Shown here piece by piece: positions 1 through 10,900 of a stretch of DNA of 64,000 nucleotides (position 1 is its first letter; every line of letters starts with the position of its first letter). Origin of the DNA: Amyelois transitella. Its lineage: Eukaryota; Arthropoda; Insecta; Lepidoptera; Pyralidae. The position numbers and the translations under genes were made by a program. The stretch is taken from the NCBI RefSeq assembly GCF_032362555.1, contig NC_083519.1:7705501-7769500 (forward strand), written 5' to 3'. The notes below the pieces were generated by a model. That model made no database searches and had not been told where the DNA came from. It saw only the letters and a program-made list of their open reading frames with translations.

Positions 1-146
1 AAATATTGAATGAAATCTTTAGATTGTACTTTTACTGCCTTCCTTCTTAGATGGGAGTCTATGGATGGGAGTCTTTTCATCTAAAATAAAATTAGGAATT
101 ATTAAAGGCCCTATTGCAATTTCAACAGCATTAATATATTTTGCAG

Positions 147-1852
147 TGCCGGCGAAATGTTTACGTCCTTCGTATCTCGTCCACCAACTATTATTTCTTA
201 TCTCGAAAAGCGGTTTTTGGAGCTAAATGGCAAGATAATACATGCAGACATAACTTCTTTATCAGACGACATTCTGAAGGACTATGACGTCTTGATAAAT
301 TGCACTGGTCTTGGAGCAAGAACTATTGTAGCTGATAAGACTGTGTATCCTATCAGGGGGCAAATAGCGAGGGTAAGTTGAACAGTCGGATTTCTTCAGT
401 CAAATGATTTCTGTATACACCCACGTATGTCATTGGCCAAAATCCTATCTATACTATCACGGCCATGTTCCAAATTGGTCTTTTCCGAGTTCGATTGCTA
501 ACCGATGCTCTTGCGGCGAGAAAAAAAATCGTGAAGTACCTTATATGCAAATTCAAGAAACTGGATGTATATTCGTTCTGTTTTGCACCTAAAAAAAGGT
601 TGCGAAGGATAGACGGAAGTCTTAATAGAAATACCTGACTTACTTACTTCAGGATCACAGTCCGACCGCGGACCCCTCTGCAGGGCGGTGACGACGCAAT
701 GATAATTACATCTACCACTACTAGGTACCAGGAGGTACCAGTAGCTAAGCTGAAATAACATTAAATTTCAGCCTTTCTTAGTTTAGCTTCCCTACCTATA
801 ATACCACCACCTACGTGTGTGAACAACTTCGGAGTTTATTTAGGTATATTTTGTCACACAGGTAAAGGCGCCATGGCTCTGTGAAGTCGTTATGGATAAT
901 GACAGAGAAAATTACATACTACCAAAGTAAGTTTGTTTTAAAGTTTCCTAAAACGGATCATAAAAGATCACAAGGAAATACTATACTAATATTTCTGTTA
1001 ATTTTTTTGAGCAATATATTTTTCTGATTATTTTTAATAGTGCAGATTTCTGCGTCCTGGGAGGTACTCATCAGGAGAACGACTACAACACTCACGTGTA
1101 CATCGTGGACTCTGATATGGTCATTAATGGATGTACTGATATTATCCCATCTCTAAAGGTTAGTATATCAATGTCAGTTCAAAGCAGGAAGTAGCAGCTA
1201 GAAGAAGTGATATTTAATAGCTATAAAAATAGTTTCTACATTGAAAATCACGCATATGGCCAAGCAGCCAAACGTAAAAAACTGGGGTAAATTTTCCCTT
1301 TTTTAAAAGCTGAAAATTTCCGTATGACCGTTTCAGAATGCCGAAGTTCTTTCGGAATGGGTGGGTTTGCGGCCAGGACGGAATGAAGTTAGGCTGGAAG
1401 CGGAGGAGCGGGATAATAAACTGATCATACATAACTACGGCCATGGTAAATATAAATTAAATTTTATCATTTTTTTATTTCTAACATTTCCAGTACACCT
1501 CATTTTCCTGTTGTGTACCTGTGTACCTCATTTACCTGTTCTCTATTATAATAAAAATAAATAAATAAAAAGCAGATGCTAAAAACATTACCTCATATTA
1601 TATACTAGTGTGGCGTGGGAAACAAACTTTAAAAAGGTATACGAATCTTAGTGTAGTTTTAATATGAATGAAGACAGTTACACTGTTATTATATCTGATA
1701 AATTTGCTTTAACATGAAATTTCTTTGAAAAATTAATGTATTCTTCAACAGGTGGAAGCGGATTAACATTATTTTGGGGCTGTGCAACAGACGTGTTGGC
1801 GATTTTGGAAGATAAATTAAAACAAAAAGTGAAAAAAATTTCGAAACTATAA
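147..1852 (+). CDS. D-amino-acid / D-aspartate oxidase, C-terminal part (5' end outside window)
   Basis: FAD flavoenzyme that oxidatively deaminates D-amino acids to 2-oxo acids, ammonia and H2O2. Five exons with matching phases: 147-372, 862-926, 1041-1158, 1337-1445, 1752-1852, giving about 205 residues. Visible family motifs are VLINCTGLGAR and YPIRGQ in the first exon, LRPGRNEVRLE (substrate-binding arginine region) in the fourth, and the family signature NYGHGGSGLTLFWGCA, which is split across the last intron. The protein ends in Ser-Lys-Leu, a textbook PTS1, so the peroxisomal matrix is its likely place. The FAD-binding GxGxxG exon(s) must lie upstream of base 1. I cannot tell D-aspartate from neutral D-amino-acid preference from this half. 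Confidence 0.9.
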
Positions 1853-1956
1853 TTATGAGAATTCACCGCAGTAATGTCGGTATCCATCAATCAATACGTA
1901 ATTTTTTTTTACTCTTCTATCGAATTGATTAAAAATGACTATTTAAGGGTTCCAAA

Positions 1957-1962
1957 AATAAA
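1957..1962 (+). terminator. Polyadenylation signal of the oxidase gene
   Basis: AATAAA about 105 bases after the oxidase stop codon at 1850-1852; spacing is normal for an insect 3' UTR. Confidence 0.5.
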
Positions 1963-2052
1963 GATAAAAATTTTATAAGACCGGTAATTTATTCTAAAAT
2001 ACAATTTTAAGCTCGACAATATTTACATGACGAATTCATTAATAATTAGGTG

Positions 2053-3737
2053 TAGGGGAAGGGGGCCCAAAGCGGGTACATGGTCCAAAGCAGGTCAGCG
2101 CGATTGTCAATATGTTCAATGAATTATAGCAAAAGCAAAAGTGTGCGGGAACACCCGAACAAATCCCAACAAGCGTCAGTTTGGCCGAGGCGCCGGAGTC
2201 GCGTAGTTTTTGTGGGAGTGACAAAAGTTGTTTTTCGGAGATTTTGTTAAAAAATATCAAGGTATGTGAACTCGAATTATTCTATTGTGGCTTGAATAGT
2301 CTTTTTGTAAGTTTGCATGTGTTTTTGTTCATGAATTTAGCTTTGAATTCCTAATAAACTGTTTCATTATCGATTAAGGCTTTCAGGTTATGTTGTCGAA
2401 CATTTAAAACGTGTTTTTAGGCAAAGAGGGTAGGGGTAAAACGGGTACCTGATTTGCCCCTACCCGTTTTGCCCTATATTTAATAATATAAATTATTACT
2501 TTTATTTCCTTTCCAGATGGTTCAGAAATACAAAAGAAAAACTCAACAGGCATCGTGGGATGTTACAACCATGAAGCTAGCAATGGAAGAGGCAGGAAAA
2601 ACATCAGTCAGGAATGCTGCTAAAAGATATGGTATTAATTTGTCAACTCTACAAAGACATATTAAAAAAGGTTCTGCGGAAAAAAGTCTTGGCCGATTTC
2701 GTTGCGTTTTTACAGAAGAACAAGAAACAGAATTAATTGAATATTTATTTCACATGGACAACTTGTTTTATGGCCTGAACAAACAAGAATTTTGCCGTCT
2801 GGCTTTCGAGTATGCAACAGCCAATAATATACCTCATCCATTCAAACAAAATACTGCAGGAGATGATTGGTACAAAAGTTTTAGAATTAGACATCCTGAA
2901 GTTACATTGAGACAACCCGAACCGACCTCAGTAGCTCGTGCCCGAGGATTTAATAGGCCACAGGTGGAAAGATTCTTCAATCTCCTAGAAGAGCAGATTG
3001 ACAAACACAAAGTAGATGCTACGAGAATTTATAATGTTGACGAAACGGGCATCCAAACAACCAGCAACAAGCCTCCAAAAGTTCTCTCAAAAACAGGCAA
3101 AAAGCAAGTAGGAGTCATATCTAGTGTCGAAAGAGGAAAATTGACAACAATCGTATGCTGTTGCAATGCAGCTGGCGGTTTTATACCACCGTTTATGATA
3201 TTTGGACGAAAACGCATGCAGGAACGACTGTTGGATGGATCACCACCAGGCACTGAAGCCGTTTGTACTGATAATGGATGGATTTCTGGTCCAACTTTCT
3301 TGGATTTATAACTTGTTCTACTTTTGATAGTTTACTGCTAACGTTAAATATGTCAAAGATTTGCATTAGACAAAAGAGAACCAAAGTTAAGTTGTCAGGT
3401 TTGATTGTAAAATTGTCAGGTATGCGCACAATATGAGTTACCTTTTTGATTTGCTGCCAAAGTTTCCTAGAATAAGATATTATTTTCGCATACTCGCTTT
3501 GCCCAGACAGCATACCTGCTTTGGGCACTGCCTACGGGCAAAGCGGGTAAAACTATACATTCACTTGATTTTGATATAACTTGAAAAATACTTATAAGAT
3601 GCATACTTTTTGTTTTTATAAATTAAGTTTAATAAATACTTTTCGTAAATGTTTAATTAAAAGGAACCTAATAGTTAAAATTGCATTTTTATTATATAGT
3701 TTACTTTAAGTGACCTGCTTTGGGCCCTTCTCCCCTA
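2053..3737 (+). mobile_element. pogo-like (Tc1/mariner superfamily) DNA transposon, internally truncated
   Basis: The element is bounded by TA dinucleotides, with near-identical inverted ends: left reads TAGGGGAAGGGGGCCCAAAG from 2053 and the complement of the right end reads TAGGGGAGAAGGGCCCAAAG. The TA target duplication and GGGG/CCCC tips fit pogo elements. The motif CAAAGC(A/G)GGT is repeated inside both ends (about 2088, 3500-3550, 3710), and an inverted pair with core AAAACGGGTA / TACCCGTTTT lies at about 2428-2474. It carries one transposase frame (2517-3311) that lacks the second half of the catalytic domain, so this copy should be unable to move itself. Confidence 0.8.
2517..3311 (+). 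pseudogene. Truncated pogo/Tigger/jerky-type transposase
   Basis: 264-residue frame. Residues about 15-55 form a pipsqueak-type helix-turn-helix (SVRNAAKRYGINLSTLQRHI). Residues about 55-140 resemble the CENP-B-type second DNA-binding domain (FCRLAFEYA ... WYKSFRIRHPEV). The DDE_1 domain begins with NVDETGIQTT, which holds the first catalytic Asp, and reaches CTDNGWISGPTF before a stop. The usual downstream segment with the second catalytic Asp (consensus type DGHxSH) and the third acid is absent. I infer that an internal deletion or premature stop removed the C-terminal half. Function as a nuclease is very unlikely; a residual DNA-binding role cannot be excluded. Confidence 0.8.
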
Positions 3738-4920
3738 ACTGTACCGCTTATTACAGTTGCGGCTGACTGGTTTGACTGGTTTCAGGTTTTGCTACACAAC
3801 CAGTATTTCATCAGCCAGTAACTATGTAAAATCTCATCTCTTATAGAATAGGCTATTTGACAATGTGAAAAATATAGTGTTAATTATTGTCACCAGTATT
3901 TATAATGAGTTTAAAAATATAATTAAATTCATAACTAAAAATGCACATTTTTAATAGTTTGTCACGTGACCCAAAACGCTCCTGATTAGGCGGATTGATA
4001 ATGACGTTACTTGCTCGTTGAACTTGACATTTGCCTACTTGCTCTTACTTGTGTTATTAGAGAATATAATAGCATTCGATCCTACCTCCGAAATCTCTTC
4101 TTATGTGCCTTGTTCTACAAAACTTTCATACCGTACACATTCACTACACATTATGATCATTAACTTTTTTTCTCTTTTACTGACAATACCTACTCGTTGT
4201 GTTTGTACATTTGTTAACCTTATTCTTGCAGATCGTATACCGTCCAATTTCGTAACTTCGTGTCTCTTCAAACCATGACATTGGCAGAATCACCGAAAGT
4301 CAGGTGGAAGCCATAATATAGAAAAGAAAGAAAGAAATAGCATTCGAAACTGTTTTACATTGGTTTTGTGTGATTCAATTATAATATTTTACCAATTCTA
4401 TCAATCACTGTCTATGTCACTTTCGCTTCTTGTTTGCAACAAATGTTTAAGAGTGATATGTACCACAGGTCACAATACAAGCAGGTGACGTCACCGACCC
4501 CCCTGTAGCGCCATATTGTCAAAGTCGCTTTTTTACGCGCTATTGAAATATTGATTTTTATATTTGATTTTTTCAGCGAATAAGTACCAAAATTAAAAAA
4601 TACTACTTTTATTAAGTTTTTTAACTCCTACTAAATAATATAAATAAACTGGGTTTTAAAAAACTTGTCAAATAGCCTATTATGATGAGCACGTTATCAT
4701 ACTCGGAACTGGTTGCACTCTTAGACATTACACATTCTTTTCAACACATAACTTTCAACTTCACGATAGTTAAAACGTCATCACTTTCACATAGTAGCGG
4801 TAGAGCTTCTATGTCCCACCCAAGCGGCCGCAGCCCGCGCGTCACGATACTCGAACGTCATCACTTTTAGAAGCGGTAGAGCTCCTATGTCCCACCCAGC
4901 TGGCTGCAGGCACCTGCACA
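3738..4920. other. Intergenic stretch between pogo element and zinc-finger gene end
   Basis: AT-rich. A short repeat tail at about 4290-4345 (GGAAGCCATAATATAGAAAA type) recurs at about 28295-28350. A frame at 4018-4278 starts with a hydrophobic stretch but has no supporting context. On the minus strand AATAAA (4608-4613) is a possible, rather distant, poly(A) signal for the zinc-finger gene. Confidence 0.4.
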
Positions 4921-7900
4921 CTAGGCGTTGGGGCGGTGGCGGCGGTCGCGCGCGCGGCTGACGTAGGGCGCGGGCTGGCGCAGGTGCACGGTGCGCACGT
5001 GCAGCTTGCGGCTGTTGGACTGGTTGAACGCCTTGCCGCACACCTCGCACTCGTACGGCTTCACGCCCGTGTGGCTCTGGATAAAGACAAAATTAAAAAA
5101 AAAAAAAAAACGCTGTAAATACATGTATTTAAGTCTGGCCATAAATATCTACTGTTAACATAAAAAATTAACAATTAATTATGTTTGAATTTGGAATCTA
5201 TTATTTTAAATGATTCTTCATTGTCCATATTTTTGCGCCATATAATTGGAGTGGGGTGATAAAGAAAACGATATCACTGAAATTGCATTACATAAAGTAG
5301 ATATCGATATCCAAATACAATATTTCCTCCAGACCAGATGCTTGGTATGTCAAATGTTTGTGCTACTGAAAGCTAAATACATAATAAAAAAATGTTTTAT
5401 AAAAATATTTATGGCAAGACTAAAGTATATATACACTAGCTTTTGCGCGTATACTTAACTCACCCGGAAATGCCTGTCCAAGGCTCCTTTAGACTTGAAG
5501 GCCTTGAAGCAGACAGAACAGGGGTGTGGCCGATGGTCTGAATGTGTTTTTTGATGCATGTGCAGATTGGTGCGGTTGTGGAACGCTTTCGGACAGAGCG
5601 AGCATTTGTACGCTCGCTCGTCCGTATGCGTACGCTTGTGGTACACTAGGAACGCGTTGCCCTGGACAAAAAATACAAATAATAAACTCTTTAATCAACT
5701 CAACAACAAATAAATAATGTAGGAAAAAAAAATTGTAATTTGGAGTGTAGACGACTAAGGGATAGGCTTATTAACTAGGGATTCGTCTTGAAGGCGATGG
5801 GCAAGCAACCCGTCACTATTTGCATCTCAAATACATAACGAAGTCATATAGAAGCTGAACGTGGCCTTGCAGCCTATCCGCGACTTCGCCCGCGTCCGCC
5901 CCGCAGGCAGTAGACGTGAGCACCCACCCGGAAGCTCTTCCCGCAGACGTCGCAGACGTAGTCCTTGCGGATGGGGTAGGGCAGGCCGGGGTGCGCGCGC
6001 CGGAAGTGCGTCCAGTACGCGCGCCCGTTGGCCACGTGCTCGCCACACTGCCAACACAATATACTATTTACTTCTATCATTCTCAAAGAGTATACTACTT
6101 ACTGTGACACATGACTTAATATAAATCATACCTTCCTCTGTAGCATGGCACACACGACGCCGTTTTTATACCGCGATAGACTACCGCTGTCCCGTTAATA
6201 ATAAAAAGCGAAACAGCTATAGATTTTCTCGCGATAAAAACGGCGTCGCGCGTGCAACGCTACCGAGGCTGGTCCAAGCATTTATTTGAATTTTGACAGA
6301 TAATTAAATGTTAGGTTACCGATGCGATTTATTAAAAACATTTTATCGATTTAAATATCATTCTCTTTTATCTAACATTTACCTATGTATGAAAATCTAC
6401 CTTTATTCCAGAAATACGAATTTCGAGATAAATGTTTGTTGAATAAGTGCATATAGGTAAAACTAAATTACTTAATTGAGTTTTTTGAGCGATTAAAATC
6501 GATTCAATAATTATTGACAATTTAAACGTGGTAATAACCATTTGTCAAGCACTACGAAAGAGTTACATTCCGTTACATCCGTTACATTCCGTTGAAAAAT
6601 TTGAATTTTTTTGAATTTTACATATACATAACAATTACTGGTCACAAATTATCATCACTTATTTTAAAAGAACTTAAACAATAAGACATTTAACAGCATT
6701 TAATAAGAACCAATGTTGGCAAAGAAATGTGATTATACAATTTAAATACTTTTAGACTCGCAACGCTACAGCACTTGATAAACTCTTACCACAGGATAAT
6801 AATATTTCCTTCTTGGATAGATAGATAGATAGACTATTTATTGCACCATTAAAAAAAGAAAAGGAAAAACTTCTTCTAGGCTTTATTGATATAGTCACAC
6901 AACTCCATATAAACATCATCATCATCATCATCACTCACATGATTACAAGGGGCGGGCCAGGAGTAGGGAGGCGGTCTCTTGCCGTAGTTCTTGGGTCGTT
7001 TCCGAGCGTGGGTGGCGCGGTGGTGAACTCGGAGTGCTTCCGCGCTTGGGAAACTCTCGCCGCACGTTTTACAGCCGTGACTGATTGTGAAGAGTAAAGG
7101 TTTATATGTTATTTATTTAATTTCATTTAATAACATTTAAACACACAAAGAAAAATATACTTAACAAGAAGATTTTCAAGTTTTTTTTATGAAAAGTGTT
7201 CACCGGTAGCTTTTCTTACCGCACAAGTTGTTAGAATCAATCAAGATAAAGGCTTAAGATAAAACTTGAGATTCTTCTTTTGGGCGATTGCGTAGGAACC
7301 TGTCACTATCAGTGTCTCAATTCCTTCACTTAGCCATTCAGCTGAATATGGCCTCCGGAGTCTTTTCTGAATCAATTAACTGACTAGCCTGTAGAGGATA
7401 AAGTCTCGATATATGCATGTAACCTTTTTGTGTTCGTTTTGTTTGTTTGTAAATATTTTGTGTGACGTGTGGTTCCCGGCTTCAATAAAAAAAAGAATAG
7501 GGCCACTCCCTCTCATTACAATGGATAGTAAAAGGCGACTAAGGGATAAGTTCATAAACTTGAAATTCTTCTTTTAGGCGATGGGCTAGCAACCTGTCAC
7601 TATTTGAATCTCAATTCTACCATTAAGCCCAACAGCTGAACATGGCCAATCAGTCTTTTTAAGTCTGTTGGCTCTGTCTACCCCGCATGGGATATATATG
7701 TGATTGTACGTATGTATATAAATAAATAAGTGCCTTATTGTACACAACAAAAACAATACACAACGGCAGACCTATTCCTAAGAGGAATTTCTTCCAGTCA
7801 ACCATATATATAAGAATTTAATTTTCATATCCAAGTACTAATTACATACCTATCCTCATTACTCTTGGTGTGTTTCGCGGACATGACCATGTGCCGCTTG

Positions 7901-10900
7901 AACGCCTCCTCGGAGACAAATTGAATGTTGCACACTGAGCAATAAGGCCTAGATTCTTCTGTCTTGAGATCACCTTCGGGTTCTTGGTTATCCTGAAACC
8001 AATCCACATTCATTTATTAAAATACTATAGAGGCCGCCCGCGACTTCGTCCGCATGGAAACCCTATCAATCCCGCGGGAACTCTGGGATAAAAAGTAGCC
8101 TATGTGTTATTCTGGGTCTTCAGCTACCTACATACCAAATTTCATGGTAATCGGTTCAGTAGTTTTTGCGTGAAAGAGTAACAAACATCCATACAAACTT
8201 TCGCCTTTATAATAGTAGTAGGATCCGGTCAAGCGCGAGTCGGACTAACGCACGAAGGGTACCGTAATATAATTAAAATTAAACTTTAATTAGGGATTCT
8301 TCTTACGCTCTGCTTATAAAGCGATGCTAGCAGCCTGCGTTTCGCTATTGGCATCTCAATTCATTTAGTTAAAGTGGCCTTCGAGTCTTCCGAGACGCTT
8401 GGCTCTGTCTACCCTGTTAGGGATACCATTACCCATCCCTATTTATGGCTCTAACAGATTCTAAGCTCTTTACAAAAACTCATTAGTGCCCCTTCTGTTC
8501 TATATTACAAACCCTATTTCTTGAACGGGCTGACGATGAGGGATACATGATAATGGCATAAATAATTTAGTATTTCATTTCACTCACCTGTACCCCCTTG
8601 TGCATCATAGTTCTGTGCATGGCGAGCCCCAGACGGCTCACAAACGAATATCCGCAAACTCCGCAAATGAACTCCGATGGGTGCTTTATGCGGACGTGGC
8701 TCAAATACGACGTCCATTTGCTGTAATATAAAGACGGTGGCTGTTCAAGACACAAAAAATAAAGGTAAGACTTAAAGGCTACCTACCCACTACCCTTACC
8801 TACTCATACTAAACACTAATCAATATTAATCGAAGCAATGATAAACAAAAGTTCACGGATATCCAGCCCACGCGCGCATCTTGCGAAAGATTATCGCCGT
8901 TTCGCTTTATATTATGACGTCAAACGGGACAGCGATATGAGATTTTCGCGAGATAAAAACGGTGTCGCACGTGACATGCTACGGGGTCTGGGCCCGAAGC
9001 ATAGTGGTGTAACTAGGAAGATGAGGCAAAGATAGGCTCATAGATTTCTGGTTTTGTTATTCTGGTGTTCAAATTACTTCATCAGTTAAGGAGCAAACAA
9101 AAATGGTTCGAAAATATTTTTTTTATCCTTCGCTTCATCCACATTCATAACTCTTTTCATGCAAGCTCGGCGGTTTCGGGTACTCTTAACCTGACCCTTT
9201 GCTAGGACGTCCTTAATTTGATCAAGATACGTTCGTTTAGGCCTTTCCACTCCGATATTTCCCTCGAAACTCTCCTTGTATATCTGCTTAGTCAACCTGC
9301 TTTAATTCATACTCTCCACATGTTCAAAGCATCTTAACAATGATCGAAAAGTTTTCACAACAAAAATGGTTGACTTATCAAAGTTTATAATTGAATGAAG
9401 GGAGATACTCACGTGGAGATCTCGTCACAATACTGACACTTGTACGTCACTCCTTTATGCCACCTCTGGTGCTGCTTCGCTTGCGTTCTAAAACAAATTA
9501 TATTTACCTGTAACCGTCAACAACAATGCTATCAAAACGAAAACGAAAACGGAAACTCATCATTTTACTCGAATAGATTTTTCTAAAGTAAAAATGTATT
9601 ACAATTGTAAACAATTGACAGTCAGTAAAACAGCATACTTGTCCATTAGTTTTATATGTAACATAGGTATTTATAAAAATTAAACACTCACTCATTATTT
9701 ATTAATGTTACGCGCAAAAATCTCATGTCTCTTTATTGTGATGCCAATTTCAACATAGGCATTAGTATAGACTGCATTAGTGCTATCTATTAGCGAGTAA
9801 ATATGGCGGCATAATGTCGCTTTTGGGTAAATTTAGGATATATCACTTTCTAGCCCTTCAACAAACTTATGCATAATACAAATAGTAACTTTAATTCATG
9901 TTCAATGGACAGATATGATAGACAAACGTGATAAAGAGGCACGTATTTTTTCATGTTTATGAAAAAATACGTGCCTCTTAAATTTGGTTCCAATAAACAG
10001 TGGATCACAGAAAAGTATACAAAATTCCTTATGTAGGTTCATAAGTGTGCCACTGTAAATAAGAAAGAGCCATAAACTTACGACGTCTTGGAGACGTAAG
10101 GGCACGATTTACACTTGTATTTCTTCTCGTGATTAGTTTGATGTTTCGTGTATGCCCGTTTGTTCTTGAAACGGATCTTGCAAATGGGACACTTTATGTT
10201 GCCCGCGCTCTGAAACAATTCCAAAGTAATTTTTTTATTTTATACAACAATGCAAATAAATTAAAAAAAATACATTTAACGACATTTCAAATAACATTAA
10301 AAGCGCTTCCGGAAAGCAACTAATCTATTTTTATTTTTTACTTATCTGGACAAGATTTAACTTTTTTGCTCGTAGATATTGTACTTTCTATGTTATTAAA
10401 ACTTTGGGCCACAACACTTGGTCATGTATTTTTTACAAATAATGTAGTAATAAAGACGATAACTTACGGGGTCATGTTTCGCGCTGTGGTGGTTAAAAGC
10501 CTGCAAGTTAATGAACCCTTTGTAGCAGAAGTTGCACTGGAATGCTGAATTCTGATAGTTTGAAGACTCCTTTCTTTTTTCTATTTCTTGCAGCTGCTCC
10601 TCAGGCTGAATTAATATCAACATAGATACAAACATATGTCATGGCTTTATCTCTTACAGGGTAGAAAGTATGCGCAGACTCAAAAAACTTTAAGTGTACA
10701 TTCAGCTAGCCAACTGATGGAATTGAGATTGACAGGCTGTTAGACTATCGCCTAAAGGAATTTCAAAAATTATTTGAAATTTCTAGTTTGGACGGACCTA
10801 CTGACACTAAAAGCGACATGAACTATTAAGACGCATTTACAGCATATAATATATAGAAGTATATAGAACATATCAGGAAGGGTACTTCTTGTGGCATAGA

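Noticed and set aside
4018-4278. 86-residue frame with a hydrophobic start resembling a secreted peptide
   Set aside because: No conserved motif, no splice or UTR context, and it runs into a sequence tail shared with a repeat at 28.3 kb.
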